NCBI GenBank assembly: GCA_902557735.1
Contig: CACEBC010000002.1
Span: forward strand, 1-64,000
Direction: 5' to 3'
Length of the DNA: 64,000 nt
From: Porticoccaceae bacterium
GTDB lineage: Bacteria; Pseudomonadota; Gammaproteobacteria; Pseudomonadales; Porticoccaceae
In this document: positions 30,066-39,339 of the stretch, in pieces
Layout of the letters: the number at the start of each line of letters is the position of its first letter
Position numbering within the stretch: position 1 is the stretch's first letter
Notes under the pieces: model-generated
Seen by the model: only the letters and a program-made list of their open reading frames with translations
Databases searched by the model: none
What the model was told of the DNA's origin: nothing
Program-made: the position numbers and the translations under genes

Positions 30066-30539
30066 TCATAGATTGTTTTCTATCCAACGAATACTTTCTT
30101 CATGATGACTTTTTGTCTTAACTTTGGTCATTATGTTGACTATCCGCATACTTTTATCGATGATAAAAGTGTAGCGAAGTATTCCCATATACTCTTTCCC
30201 CATAAACTTTTTTAAACCCCAAGCACCATATTTTTCTGCAATCATATGATCTTGATCTGACAAGAGAGTAAAGTTTAGGGTTTCTTTAGTTTGAAACTTT
30301 AGCAATTTTTCAGGTTTGTCGGGGCTAACCGCAATCACTTCGGTCTGAAGCTCCGAGAGCTGTTGCTTGGAATCTCTCAGTCCGCATGCCTGAACCGTGC
30401 AACCCGGAGTCATAGCTTTCGGATAGAAGTAGAGTAAGACATTCTTTTTCTCGTGAAAGTCTTGCAGAGAGACCATTTCGCCGAACTGATTCGGCAAAGA
30501 AAAATCAGGGGCGATTGATCCGAGTTGAGGTAAAGCCAT
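30066..30539 (-). CDS. bcp: Thioredoxin-dependent peroxiredoxin (Bcp/PrxQ)
   Basis: Bcp reduces hydrogen peroxide and organic peroxides using thioredoxin. The 157-residue protein has the PrxQ motif YPKAMTPGCTVQACGLRD: the first Cys is the peroxidatic residue and the second, five residues later, the resolving Cys. Downstream blocks are VIAVSPDKPEKLLKF, LLSDQDHMIAEKYGAWG and YTFIIDK. The usual partner in gammaproteobacteria, gcvR, is not adjacent. The gene is 75 bp downstream of mdh on the same strand. trxB at 5936-6880 supplies reduced thioredoxin. Confidence 0.95.
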   Translation of the reverse strand: MALPQLGSIAPDFSLPNQFGEMVSLQDFHEKKNVLLYFYPKAMTPGCTVQACGLRDSKQQLSELQTEVIAVSPDKPEKLLKFQTKETLNFTLLSDQDHMIAEKYGAWGLKKFMGKEYMGILRYTFIIDKSMRIVNIMTKVKTKSHHEESIRWIENNL

Positions 30540-30614
30540 CTTAATTTCTCCAAAGACTGATAGTGATTATGCTCCAGATTTTTTATTTCAAGTTTCTTCA
30601 TATCCAAGCTATCA

Positions 30615-31598
30615 TTAAGGTTTCAGCAAGTGCGCAATCGCCTCCATCTCTTCAGCTAGCTCATTTTCTGAGATAGTCATCCTCTCTCTTGAGAAAACGT
30701 TAATCTCAAGATCTTGAACGATCATCCATTCACCATTTTGGCATATACACGGAAAAGAATATATTAATCCTTTGCTAATTTCGTAACTTCCATCACTCAC
30801 GACTCCCATGCTCACCCAGTCGTCAATACGTGACCCCAAAGCCCAATCACGCATGTGGCCAATCGCTGCATTAGCGGCGGAAGCGGCGCTAGAAGCTCCC
30901 CGAGCTGATATAATTTCTGCTCCTCGCTGCTGAACTGTAGGAATGAATTCTAGGTCATACCACTCGTGACTTACCAACTCTAGGACAGGCCTTTGATCAA
31001 TCCGACAATGATGTAAATCTGGAAATTGGGTGGCCGAGTGGTTACCCCAAATAATCATTTGGTTGATATCATTAATCGATTTATCAAGTTTTTGAGCAAT
31101 CTGAGACAAAGCACGATTGTGGTCTAGCCGAGTCATTGCCGTGAATTGTCTTGGATTAATATCGGGAGCATTTCTCTGAGCAATCAGAGCATTGGTATTG
31201 GCAGGATTACCGACCACTAGCACCTTAATATCTCTTGAGCCAACCATATTAATTGCCTTCCCCTGAACAGAGAAAATTGCAGCATTTGCCTCCAGTAAAT
31301 CCTTTCGCTCCATGCCTGCTCCGCGCGGCCGAGCACCTACAAGCAATGCATAGCTACTATCTTTGAACGCCTGTTCTGTATCATCAGTGCATATAATTTC
31401 GGATACCAAAGGAAAAGCGCAATCGTCCAATTCCATAGCCACGCCCTTTAGCGCTTTCATCGCGGGCGGGATTTCTAGCAACTGCAATACCACTGGTTGG
31501 TCATGGCCCAGCATCTCTCCGGCAGCAATACGGAACAAGAGCGCATAGCTGATCTGTCCAGCAGCACCTGTAACAGTTATCCGAACCGGTGATTTCAT
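30615..31598 (-). CDS. mdh: Malate dehydrogenase
   Basis: This TCA enzyme interconverts malate and oxaloacetate with NAD+. The 327 residues belong to the type with the cytosolic-MDH-like opening [20 protein letters not shown] (Rossmann glycine motif). Other motifs are [19 protein letters not shown] (mobile loop Arg residues), [21 protein letters not shown] and [13 protein letters not shown], which holds the catalytic His. Icd at 583-1836 is the other TCA enzyme of the window. No operon partner is certain; bcp follows after 75 bp. Confidence 0.96.
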   Translation of the reverse strand: MKSPVRITVTGAAGQISYALLFRIAAGEMLGHDQPVVLQLLEIPPAMKALKGVAMELDDCAFPLVSEIICTDDTEQAFKDSSYALLVGARPRGAGMERKDLLEANAAIFSVQGKAINMVGSRDIKVLVVGNPANTNALIAQRNAPDINPRQFTAMTRLDHNRALSQIAQKLDKSINDINQMIIWGNHSATQFPDLHHCRIDQRPVLELVSHEWYDLEFIPTVQQRGAEIISARGASSAASAANAAIGHMRDWALGSRIDDWVSMGVVSDGSYEISKGLIYSFPCICQNGEWMIVQDLEINVFSRERMTISENELAEEMEAIAHLLKP

Positions 31599-31725
31599 TA
31601 TTTCTCTCCATTTGATACCTAATCCATATTATAAGTGCCGGAGCCCACTTTTCCCACTCATCGCCACATGAAAACTAATCTTCTGGCGTGAAAAACCTCT
31701 TTAAAATGATTACTGATGATCGAAC

Positions 31726-32346
31726 TCAAGCGGAGAGAAGAGCATACTCATTTTGCATCAGACCGTACAAATCCGTCCTAAAGCTTGAGGAAGCAGGATC
31801 TAACCGTTCAATAATCTCAACTAAAATTTCATTATCCTCTTTACCTCCCCAAGTTTTCCGGTATGTACCGTTCTGATAACCATTATCTTGTCGGAAAAAA
31901 TTTAAGACATTTTTTCCCACGTAGCTAACATATAGGCTTTCGAAGGTCATTTCTATATCGTTCATCAATCTACCGAACCGTCTCGCATCAAAACGCTTTG
32001 TTTTTAGCGTATGCGCAGCAAAATCTTCAATATCCTTACGAAATTCTCCAGACGATAAAGAAGAGTCCAAATCCTGCTTTAGCCGATGAGCAGACTGAGA
32101 TATTGAATTATGTTCTATCAAAGACAAACTTAGGCCAAAATGCCAGATATCAACCAATTCTAAGGTTATTTGATGTTTGTCCGGGCTTTGTTTTTTCCAC
32201 CATTTCCAGCCATAGTGGTCCATGAGCTCCGCGCTTTCAATCCAAATAGCCCGATACCATGCAAAATTTTGTTTGCGCCATTCTGGATGAACTTTTTCGT
32301 TCATTTCATCTTGAAGTTCGAGCATCGTAATGATTTGTTGCTCCAT
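31726..32346 (-). CDS. Dimeric dUTPase-like all-alpha NTP pyrophosphatase
   Basis: The 206-residue protein matches the dimeric, all-alpha dUTP diphosphatase family, which converts dUTP to dUMP and keeps uracil out of DNA. It is unrelated to the usual trimeric Dut. The Mg2+-binding helices are visible as ESAELMDHYGWKWWKK (ExxxD pattern) and ELVDIWHFGLS (ExxD), and the late FFRQDNGYQNGTYRKTW block is typical. The first possible start is a TTG at 32349; the ATG at 32346 has GAGGG at good spacing. It lies 10 bp after the metallo-beta-lactamase-fold gene and probably belongs to its operon with holB and tmk, both DNA-precursor or replication genes. Confidence 0.88.
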   Translation of the reverse strand: MEQQIITMLELQDEMNEKVHPEWRKQNFAWYRAIWIESAELMDHYGWKWWKKQSPDKHQITLELVDIWHFGLSLSLIEHNSISQSAHRLKQDLDSSLSSGEFRKDIEDFAAHTLKTKRFDARRFGRLMNDIEMTFESLYVSYVGKNVLNFFRQDNGYQNGTYRKTWGGKEDNEILVEIIERLDPASSSFRTDLYGLMQNEYALLSA

Positions 32347-32356
32347 CAATCATCCC

Positions 32357-33010
32357 TCATATTCTAACAAAATTATTGTTTACTTTTTCGATGCCTATCC
32401 GGGTATTTGGTCCGTGTCCCGTCACCACCAAGGCCTCATCATTTAATGTATATAGTCTTTGTATGATCGAGGTTTTTATCTTATCAAAGCTCCCACCCCA
32501 AAGATCGGTTCGACCTATACTTCCCTGAAACAAAGTATCTCCCGCCACCAGAGTTTTATATTGCTCAAACCAAAAACTCATGGACCCAGGGCTATGCCCT
32601 GGAGTATGAATCGCGATCCCGCCGCAACAAGCAAGATCTTGATCATCTTTCAAAAAATAATCTGGATCGGGCACGGGTTTGTAAGGAATACCTATCATTG
32701 CGCATTGACTCTCGAGTATATCCCATAGAAATTTGTCTTCTCGGTGCAGATAAATAGGAGCACCAGTTGCCTGTTTGATATCTCCAGCTGCCAAAATATG
32801 ATCCAAATGCGCATGGGTGTGGATAATTGCTACCACAGTTAAATCAAGCCGTGCAATAAGTCTTAGTATTTTTTCAGGTTCGCCTCCCGGATCTACGATC
32901 ATGGCTTTTTTAGACATTTTGTCGGCAATCACTGAGCAATTGCACTGCAGGGGGCCTACAGGAAAAGTTTCGATAAAGAACGGGCTTTCGTCCGATAAAT
33001 TAAATGTCAT
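32357..33010 (-). CDS. Metallo-beta-lactamase-fold hydrolase, YcbL/glyoxalase II-like
   Basis: This 217-residue cytoplasmic hydrolase has the binuclear-metal motif HTHAHLDH, a further metal His in HTPGHSPGSMSF, the bridging Asp in VAGDTLFQGSIGRTD, and a last His in VVTGHGPNT. It resembles YcbL-type glyoxalase II proteins, which hydrolyse S-lactoylglutathione, though the C-terminal glutathione-binding domain of true GloB is absent. It starts 15 bp after the holB stop and is followed by the dUTPase gene. Confidence 0.9.
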   Translation of the reverse strand: MTFNLSDESPFFIETFPVGPLQCNCSVIADKMSKKAMIVDPGGEPEKILRLIARLDLTVVAIIHTHAHLDHILAAGDIKQATGAPIYLHREDKFLWDILESQCAMIGIPYKPVPDPDYFLKDDQDLACCGGIAIHTPGHSPGSMSFWFEQYKTLVAGDTLFQGSIGRTDLWGGSFDKIKTSIIQRLYTLNDEALVVTGHGPNTRIGIEKVNNNFVRI

Positions 33011-33025
33011 AACTTTACCAACTCC

Positions 33026-33979
33026 TCAGCGATTGTGAATTTTTTTAGAGAGTGTTACCCAGTCAAAAAAAAGTTCTTCCCACAGCAATTTAGGATTTGG
33101 ATTTGACTCAATCAGCCAATTTCGCGCGTTATTGAGTTTATCGTAGAAAAAAAATATTTGTGGACAAATAACCCCGTCAAGCTGCTCTTTGGCCATACTA
33201 TGAACTCGAAATCGATACCAATCTATTAAATCAAGCGTCTTCTTTTGATGACATTTTTGAGCAGCTTCTATTGGCGAGACCTGACCAGACCAGAGGCTAT
33301 CCAAAACTGCATTGAATTCTTCACGCTGATTTATCATTGAGCCGGTTAGGTACTTTTCCGCCAATAGCGGCCTTCCGTTAGCCAACTCCAAGGATTTTTT
33401 TATTTTATTTTTATCGTAAGGACCTTTGAGTAACCATTCAAGAACCTTATTTTCTGGTGGAAGAGGCAATGTTATTTTATGACACCTGCTAACTATTGTG
33501 GAAGGAACACGCCCCAACTCATGAGACACTAATACGAAAACGATCTTCCCTTGTGGTTCCTCGAGAATCTTAAGAAGAGCCACTTTAGCATCTGTACTCA
33601 TCTTTTCAACCGGACATACCATGATGACCCTCCAGCCACCTTGTTGAGCAGACTGAAATACAAACGAAGAAGTGGCTCGAATTTGACTGATCTTGATCGC
33701 TTTATTTTCGTCCTCAGGTTTGATCAGGACAAAGTCAGGATGATTTCCAGTCGCAGATAACATACATCCTTTACATTGCCCACACTTATCACCCACTTTT
33801 AACTCAGACGACACACATAAAATTGTTTGAGCAAGTGCTAGAGAGAAGTTTTCCTTACCAACAAACTCGGGCCCTGAAATTAATACAGCATGCGGCATTA
33901 GACCCTGACGGTATCTTGAAAGTAGTCTTTCCCATTGGTTTAATTGCCACTCAAAAGGATAATAAAGTCCCATCCTCAT
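33026..33979 (-). CDS. holB: DNA polymerase III delta' subunit
   Basis: HolB is the stator subunit of the clamp-loader complex. The 317-residue protein has an N-terminal AAA+ domain with a degenerate P-loop (GPEFVGKENFS, with Glu where Ser/Thr normally follows the Lys) and a zinc module CGQCKGCML. Next come VCPVEKMSTDAKVALLKILEEP and the sensor-type SRC motif (VSRCHKI). A non-hydrolysing P-loop is expected for delta'. The ATG overlaps the tmk stop by 4 bp, showing coupling. The pilZ and tatD genes that often follow holB are missing. Confidence 0.95.
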   Translation of the reverse strand: MRMGLYYPFEWQLNQWERLLSRYRQGLMPHAVLISGPEFVGKENFSLALAQTILCVSSELKVGDKCGQCKGCMLSATGNHPDFVLIKPEDENKAIKISQIRATSSFVFQSAQQGGWRVIMVCPVEKMSTDAKVALLKILEEPQGKIVFVLVSHELGRVPSTIVSRCHKITLPLPPENKVLEWLLKGPYDKNKIKKSLELANGRPLLAEKYLTGSMINQREEFNAVLDSLWSGQVSPIEAAQKCHQKKTLDLIDWYRFRVHSMAKEQLDGVICPQIFFFYDKLNNARNWLIESNPNPKLLWEELFFDWVTLSKKIHNR

Positions 33980-34620
33980 GTTTGAGATGCCACGAACTGC
34001 TCTAGTAGATTCTTAATTTCGTTCTGAACCTCTCCAATGTTTTGTGAGGCATCAATAAGCTTGCAACGATCAGGAAAAGCATTGGCTCTCGTCAAATAAC
34101 ATTCCCTCACTCGATTAAAAAACCCAAGTTCCTCACGCTCAAACCTATCAGGTTTGCTGCGTCGGTGTGCTCTTTTCAAACCTAAGTCCGCTTGAATATC
34201 GAATATAAGGGTTAGATCAGGACGTATGAGTCCTTGCACCAAGTTTTCCATCCCCTCAATTAAATCAGTAGGCAGACCTCTCCCGGCTCCTTGATATGCG
34301 TAAGTCGCATCGGTAAACCTGTCACACACGACCCATGAGCCGGAGGTGAGAGCGGGTTCAATTATTTCGTGGATATGCTGTGCTCTCCCAGAGAAAATCA
34401 ACAAAAGCTCTGTCATAGGACAAAGAGACTTGTTGCCGGCTGCAAGCAGTACATCCCTGATTTGCTCGGAAATCGGTGTGCCGCCAGGTTCTCTAGTCGA
34501 AACATTTTTAATACCGAGATCATTTAAAAAATCACAAATGAAACGAATGTTCGTGCTCTTACCAACGCCCTCAATACCCTCTATACTAATGAAGCAACCT
34601 CTTGTTTCGCTATCGTTCAT
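33976..34620 (-). CDS. tmk: Thymidylate kinase
   Basis: Tmk phosphorylates dTMP to dTDP. The 214-residue protein has the P-loop SIEGIEGVGKST, the TREPGGTP substrate motif, the DR(Y/F) motif CDRFTDATYAYQGAGRGL and the LID-region FEREELGFF. It is in the conserved mltG-tmk-holB order. The ATG at 34620 is 49 bp downstream of the mltG stop, and holB overlaps its 3' end by 4 bp. Confidence 0.97.
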   Translation of the reverse strand: MNDSETRGCFISIEGIEGVGKSTNIRFICDFLNDLGIKNVSTREPGGTPISEQIRDVLLAAGNKSLCPMTELLLIFSGRAQHIHEIIEPALTSGSWVVCDRFTDATYAYQGAGRGLPTDLIEGMENLVQGLIRPDLTLIFDIQADLGLKRAHRRSKPDRFEREELGFFNRVRECYLTRANAFPDRCKLIDASQNIGEVQNEIKNLLEQFVASQT

Positions 34621-34669
34621 GAGTTTCCATCGAAAACATTTATCCTACATTACAAACGGTTCTAACATG

Positions 34670-35719
34670 TCAATTTATTTTTCTTGAACGCTTCGTAAGT
34701 TGATATTTTTTCACCGCTTTTTTATGTTCTTCATAAGACGAGGAAAAAAAGTGGCTTCCATCCCCTTTAGACACAAAATACAGGCTTCCCTCGTCTTTGG
34801 GATTTAAAGCTGCTTGAATAGAAGCCCTGCTGGGCATAGCTATGGGGGTGGGCGGAAGACCTCTTATCACATAGGTATTATAAGCTGTTTTTTGCCTTAA
34901 ATGCGACCGACGGAGGTTTCCATCGAATTCTTTGCCCAATCCATAAATTACCGTAGGATCGGTTTCAAGTCTCATTCCCCGCCTCAGTCTTTTTACAAAA
35001 ACACCTGCTATCGTCCTACGCTCCTCGGCCAAGCCTGTTTCTTTCTCAACGATAGAGGCCATAATCAATGCCTCATAAGGAGTATCATATGGCAAATGGT
35101 CAGCACGCTTAACCCACTCTTCTTCCAGAACTGTTTGCATCTCCCGATGAGCACGACGCAATATATCCGAGGCCTTATCCAGACTCATATATTTGTAGGT
35201 ATCTGGGAAAAACCATCCCTCAGGATGATCTAAAACGATTCCCGCTCTCTCCAATAACTCCTGGTCCGATAAGAATTGTGAATCAGAGAATTGGTAGATA
35301 GATGATAAGTGCTGCCGCCATTGAGAAAAATTCCAACCCTCAGGAAAAGTAAGCTTGTTAGTAATTACCTCACCATCATGAAATTTCGACAATAACGATA
35401 TCGCAGTGTCTCCGTCTGCTACCCAATATGTGCCGGCCTGAACGCTGGTTTGTCCGGACAACTTAGCAAAAATTTTGATGATATCTGGGCTATCAACGAC
35501 ACCTTGGTTGTGGAGCTTTCGAAACACGGTATTGTGTGAATTGCCGCGATCAATCTTCCATTCATAGCGATTCAAATCGCTTTCTATTATTTTATCTTCG
35601 GGGCCAAGAAGCTGCAGATTTTCAATCGAAATCGGTGCCATCATTCGTTGGCTAAAATTGAAAACGATCACTGCAGAGCCTAAACCAAAAATAAGGATTG
35701 ATAGAAGAATAGCCCGCAT
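34670..35719 (-). CDS. mltG: Endolytic peptidoglycan transglycosylase MltG
   Basis: MltG is an inner-membrane-anchored lytic transglycosylase that cuts nascent glycan strands and sets their length. The 349-residue protein has an N-terminal membrane anchor (AILLSILIFGLGSAVIVF), a LysM-like middle region and the YceG domain with the catalytic Glu in LIMASIVEKETGLAEER, followed by LETDPTVIYGLG and YNTYVIRGLPPTPIAMP. In most gammaproteobacteria pabC lies directly upstream; here the upstream 265 bp up to acpP hold no recognisable gene. Confidence 0.96.
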   Translation of the reverse strand: MRAILLSILIFGLGSAVIVFNFSQRMMAPISIENLQLLGPEDKIIESDLNRYEWKIDRGNSHNTVFRKLHNQGVVDSPDIIKIFAKLSGQTSVQAGTYWVADGDTAISLLSKFHDGEVITNKLTFPEGWNFSQWRQHLSSIYQFSDSQFLSDQELLERAGIVLDHPEGWFFPDTYKYMSLDKASDILRRAHREMQTVLEEEWVKRADHLPYDTPYEALIMASIVEKETGLAEERRTIAGVFVKRLRRGMRLETDPTVIYGLGKEFDGNLRRSHLRQKTAYNTYVIRGLPPTPIAMPSRASIQAALNPKDEGSLYFVSKGDGSHFFSSSYEEHKKAVKKYQLTKRSRKIN

Positions 35720-35984
35720 GAAACTGCTGTTTGTTTAAAAATAAGAATCTAGGTTAAACAAGACTGAGCATCATTACAAATATTTTAGGTCCAATGCTTG
35801 ATGGTCTGAGGGCTCGTCAGTATTCCGATCTGAATGTGACACGAGCCGGGTGTTTTGCTCAAGAAAGGGGGCACTTTCAACTCTTGACTGTGATTTAAGA
35901 TTTCCGAGGAGTGATCCTTGTGGAGTCCTGAGAGAACTGAGTAGCGACTGAAGCAGCGTTAACTTAGCCCCATGAAAAAGAGCA

Positions 35985-36218
35985 TCAACTATTTTGTGTT
36001 ATGTAATTAATGGCATCTTCCACGGTAGCAATCTTTTCGGCATCTTCATCGGGAATTTCAGCATCAAATTCTTCCTCTAATGCCATAATGAGCTCTACAG
36101 TATCTAAAGAATCTGCGCCTAGATCCTCGACGAAGGATGATCCTGTTTGGATATCATCCTCTTTAACCCCAAGCTGCTCTGCTACCATTTTGATCACTCG
36201 TTCTTCAACACTGCTCAT
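35985..36218 (-). CDS. acpP: Acyl carrier protein
   Basis: AcpP carries growing fatty-acid chains on a phosphopantetheine arm. The 77-residue acidic protein (E. coli 78) has the modification motif [18 protein letters not shown], with the Ser of DSL as the attachment site. fabF, the usual next gene, is missing: the 265 bp after acpP lead straight to mltG. Upstream, a hairpin with a T-run separates it from fabG, so acpP may have its own promoter and be expressed more strongly, as is common for this abundant protein. Confidence 0.98.
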   Translation of the reverse strand: MSSVEERVIKMVAEQLGVKEDDIQTGSSFVEDLGADSLDTVELIMALEEEFDAEIPDEDAEKIATVEDAINYITQNS

Positions 36219-36326
36219 AATTCTATCGCTCCTTTATAGCGGGACGCTAAATTATACTCTCGAGATTTTCAATTCCAACAAAATACATAAACCTTATTCG
36301 TGAGCACGGCATTTTACCTTAGAATT

Positions 36327-36350
36327 AAAAAAATGCTAGCGTGTTAGCAT
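36327..36350 (-). terminator. Rho-independent terminator between fabG and acpP
   Basis: Read on the minus strand, ATGCTA (36350-36345) pairs with TAGCAT (36338-36333), extended by a possible G-T pair, and is followed directly by seven T residues (36333-36327). It lies 32 bp after the fabG stop and 109 bp before acpP. It should end or attenuate the fabG transcript. Confidence 0.6.
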
Positions 36351-36381
36351 GCATCAAAAAAAAATTTTGAATTACAACTAG

Positions 36382-37119
36382 TTATGACATATACATGCCA
36401 CCATTAACATGGATATTTTCGCCTGTTATATAATTTGCTTCGTCGCTAGACAGAAAAGCAACGACCTCAGCCACCTCTTCTGGCGTCCCGAATCTTTCTA
36501 GCGGAATCTTTCTTTTAATATGGTCTCGACTGTCCAACGAGATTTTATTTGTCATATCTGTGCTAATAAAACCGGGCGATATGACATTCACCGTGATGTT
36601 ACGCGAGGCGACTTCGACAGCAAGAGATCGAGAAAACCCTTCTAGACCAGCTTTTGAAGCGGAATAGTTGGTTTGACCTGAGTTGCCAATACTTGCAACT
36701 ACTGAACTTATATTAATTATTCGGCCCCAACGACGTTTTATCATATCTCGCAGAAAAATTTTGCAAATTTGCTGCACCCCAAGAAGATTTGCTGTAATAA
36801 CGTCATTCCATTCATCGTGTTTCATCCGAATTAACAGGTTATCTTTTGTTATTCCAGCATTGTTAATAATAACGGACGGCTCAGAGTTAAGGTCAGCCAT
36901 CATAGATTTCAAATTGGATATAGATTCAGGATCTGCTATGTCGAGGAGCATACCTTGACCTTCTATCGCATCTTGCTTGAGAAACGCAGAGATTCGCAAC
37001 ACCCCTTCATTAGTAGTAGCGGTTCCGTATACTTTGAAACCAGCGGAACCAAGAATTCTTGCGATCGCGGCTCCAATTCCTCTGCTGGCACCAGTTATCA
37101 AGGCAATCTTATGTTCCAT
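36382..37119 (-). CDS. fabG: 3-oxoacyl-ACP reductase FabG
   Basis: FabG is the NADPH-dependent beta-ketoacyl-ACP reductase of fatty-acid elongation. The 245-residue short-chain dehydrogenase has the cofactor motif TGASRGIGAAIA, the NNAG motif (VIINNAGIT), the catalytic Ser of INISSVVAS and the Tyr-x-x-x-Lys pair in NYSASKAGL, and ends ITGENIHVNGGMYMS. It starts 12 bp after the fabD stop and is followed by a terminator before acpP. Confidence 0.97.
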   Translation of the reverse strand: MEHKIALITGASRGIGAAIARILGSAGFKVYGTATTNEGVLRISAFLKQDAIEGQGMLLDIADPESISNLKSMMADLNSEPSVIINNAGITKDNLLIRMKHDEWNDVITANLLGVQQICKIFLRDMIKRRWGRIINISSVVASIGNSGQTNYSASKAGLEGFSRSLAVEVASRNITVNVISPGFISTDMTNKISLDSRDHIKRKIPLERFGTPEEVAEVVAFLSSDEANYITGENIHVNGGMYMS

Positions 37120-37131
37120 TTGCTAACTCAC

Positions 37132-38079
37132 TCACTCTGACGCCGCAGAGATGGCAGATTCAAAGGCATGGATTGTGTGAAGCGGATAAACTCGGATGTT
37201 TTTATCTATCCGACGTATCAATCCGCTTAGAATACTTCCTGGCCCACATTCGATAAAAATGTTTGCTCCTTCACTGCAAAGCCGCTCAACACACTTGACC
37301 CATAAAACTGGTTGATATATTTGCTTAAGGACGGCAGCTTTTATGCCCTCAGGGCTGTCCTCAAAGCAACCGTGCACATTGTGAATTACAGGTATCTCGG
37401 CATACGAGAATAATACATTCTTTAATCGCTCACCAAGCTTCTCGGAAGCAGAGCGCATCATCGGGGTATGAAATGGCGCGCTAACTGGCAATAAAATGGA
37501 TCGTTTAGCACCAGCTTTTTTGCAAAGAGAAATTGCTGTCTTGACCGCTGCAGCAGTCCCCGCAATCACTATTTGACCAGGAGCGTTAAAATTTACGGCA
37601 GAAACTTCTCCATTTTCTCTGGCCTGTTCGCAGCATTCTAAAACGGCTCGATCATTCAAACCTATCACTGCAGCCATGGCACCGGAGCCTTCTGGAACAG
37701 CAGATTGCATCAGCGCACCACGCTCCTCGACAATAGATAATGCTTCCTCGAAAGAGATGGCCCCAGCGCACACGAGCGCAGACCATTCTCCAAGGCTATG
37801 CCCTGCAAGATAATCGGGTGTTATTCCGCCTCGTGCTAGCCATAAGCGCCACAGTGCTACACTACAACACAAAAGGATTGGTTGAGTGCGGACTGTGAGG
37901 TTAAGGGCTGAGGGGTCACCTTCTTGTATTAGCTTCCACACATCATAGCCTAATATATCAGAGGCTTCTGAAAATGTAACGCGAACGGTACGTTCACCAG
38001 CGAATTCGTTAAGCATACCCACTTTCTGGGAACCTTGGCCTGGAAAAACAAAACTGATATTGTTAATAGGATTCATCAT
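37132..38079 (-). CDS. fabD: Malonyl-CoA--ACP transacylase FabD
   Basis: FabD loads malonate from CoA onto ACP. The 315-residue protein has FVFPGQGSQKVGM at the N-terminus, the nucleophilic Ser in GHSLGEWSALV (most relatives have Tyr rather than Trp here), the catalytic His in SAPFHTPMM and the QIYQPVLW block. The start codon is one of two adjacent ATGs. It follows plsX by 26 bp with no fabH between them, as in Pseudomonas, so the initiating condensing enzyme must be encoded elsewhere or replaced. Confidence 0.97.
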   Translation of the reverse strand: MMNPINNISFVFPGQGSQKVGMLNEFAGERTVRVTFSEASDILGYDVWKLIQEGDPSALNLTVRTQPILLCCSVALWRLWLARGGITPDYLAGHSLGEWSALVCAGAISFEEALSIVEERGALMQSAVPEGSGAMAAVIGLNDRAVLECCEQARENGEVSAVNFNAPGQIVIAGTAAAVKTAISLCKKAGAKRSILLPVSAPFHTPMMRSASEKLGERLKNVLFSYAEIPVIHNVHGCFEDSPEGIKAAVLKQIYQPVLWVKCVERLCSEGANIFIECGPGSILSGLIRRIDKNIRVYPLHTIHAFESAISAASE

Positions 38080-38105
38080 AATCGACTTGATTACCCACCT
38101 CTCAG

Positions 38106-39116
38106 CTAAACGTTGAGTGCTGTGGCAAGATTCTGCGCCAAGCTGCTCGTGACAGCCGACTTCGCCACATTAATACTTTCTGTAAAAGCCTCAATATCAG
38201 CGCTACCGTGACTTTTTACAATGCTCCCTTTCAGACCCAACAGGTATGCTCCATTGTAGGCAGATGGATTCAATTTTCGATAAAACTTCTGACCATCACC
38301 TATCAAAAGATATTTTCCGAATTTTGACATAAAATCGCGATTGAATTGATCTTTAAGAATTCGCCTGATCAAGTTTGCGGCCCCCTCACTCGCTTTCAAA
38401 GCTATGTTGCCCGACCAGCCATCGCACACCACCACGTCTGCATCAGTGCTGAAAAGCTCGTCGGCTTCAATAAAACCTTTAAAGTTAAGTTTCGCATCGT
38501 CTTTCATCAATTTCGCGGCATTCTGGATAATCGGAGGCCCCTTGCTATTCTCGACGCCAATATTCAATAATTTAATAACCGGTTCCGATGTCTTCTTAAC
38601 CAGTTCCGCAGTTAACGCTCCTAAAACGGCAAACTGATAAAGTCTTTCAGCTGAGCAATTTAAGTTTGCCCCAAGATCAAGTGCGAGATAACCTCCTTTT
38701 TCCGAAGGTATACTACCGCAAATGGCCGGTCTAGATGTGCCAGGCAGTGTTCCTAAAAATTGGATCCCAAAAGCCATCAGCGCCCCAGTATTTCCAGCAC
38801 TAACGCAGGCATGGCACGTGCCATCCCCAATCGACCGAACTGCTTGAGCCATGGACGAATCTTGTTTTTCACGTAATGTCTTTGAAGGTTTTTCATCATC
38901 AGCGACTGAAGAGGTACATGGAACAATGGTCAGCCGAGATAGAATTGAATTTTGTCCAAACTTTTCCAGCGCATCATTAATCAACCGTTCATCACCAAAA
39001 AGGTGAAATTCAGTTTTGGGATGGTGTCGTAAAAAATACATCAATCCTGGAATGGTAACAGATGGTCCCCCATCTCCGCCCATGGCGTCTAAAGCTATTC
39101 TGATTGAACCAGACAA
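38106..39116 (-). CDS. plsX: Phosphate acyltransferase PlsX
   Basis: PlsX makes acyl-phosphate from acyl-ACP for phospholipid synthesis. The 336-residue protein has the signature IALDAMGGDGGPSV, VSAGNTGALMAFG, ALDLGANLNCSAERLYQFA and VVCDGWSGNIALKASEG. The start appears to be a TTG at 39116, because an in-frame ATG only appears within the conserved DAMGGD motif and a GGTG ribosome site stands 6 bp upstream of the TTG. It follows rpmF by 14 bp in the standard yceD-rpmF-plsX order. Confidence 0.96.
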   Translation of the reverse strand: MSGSIRIALDAMGGDGGPSVTIPGLMYFLRHHPKTEFHLFGDERLINDALEKFGQNSILSRLTIVPCTSSVADDEKPSKTLREKQDSSMAQAVRSIGDGTCHACVSAGNTGALMAFGIQFLGTLPGTSRPAICGSIPSEKGGYLALDLGANLNCSAERLYQFAVLGALTAELVKKTSEPVIKLLNIGVENSKGPPIIQNAAKLMKDDAKLNFKGFIEADELFSTDADVVVCDGWSGNIALKASEGAANLIRRILKDQFNRDFMSKFGKYLLIGDGQKFYRKLNPSAYNGAYLLGLKGSIVKSHGSADIEAFTESINVAKSAVTSSLAQNLATALNV

Positions 39117-39130
39117 GTCAGCACCAGTTA

Positions 39131-39307
39131 TTATTCGGGGATCTCAACAACTTTTTTTCCTCGGTAAAAGCCTTCAGCTGACATGTTATGCCGCAAATGT
39201 TTTTCGCCAGTGACTTCATCTACCGAAACGGTCGGGTTAGATAGTTTATCGTGAGATCGACGCATTCCTCTTCTTGAACGGGTCTTACGACTTTTTTGAA
39301 CTGCCAT
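39131..39307 (-). CDS. rpmF: 50S ribosomal protein L32
   Basis: L32 is a small basic protein of the large ribosomal subunit. The 58-residue sequence starts [20 protein letters not shown] and ends with [13 protein letters not shown], both hallmarks of the family. It has no zinc-binding cysteines, as in other gammaproteobacterial L32. It is preceded by AGGAGT at a suitable spacing and lies between the yceD-like gene and plsX. Confidence 0.97.
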   Translation of the reverse strand: MAVQKSRKTRSRRGMRRSHDKLSNPTVSVDEVTGEKHLRHNMSAEGFYRGKKVVEIPE

Positions 39308-39339
39308 ATGGTACTCCTTCTTTTTCTATTGAATGACTC

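Noticed and set aside
35760-35984. Minus-strand open frame of about 70 codons after acpP, considered as a remnant of fabF or pabC
   Set aside because: It has no start codon near its beginning and its translation shows none of the condensing-enzyme or PLP motifs, so it gives no evidence of a remnant.
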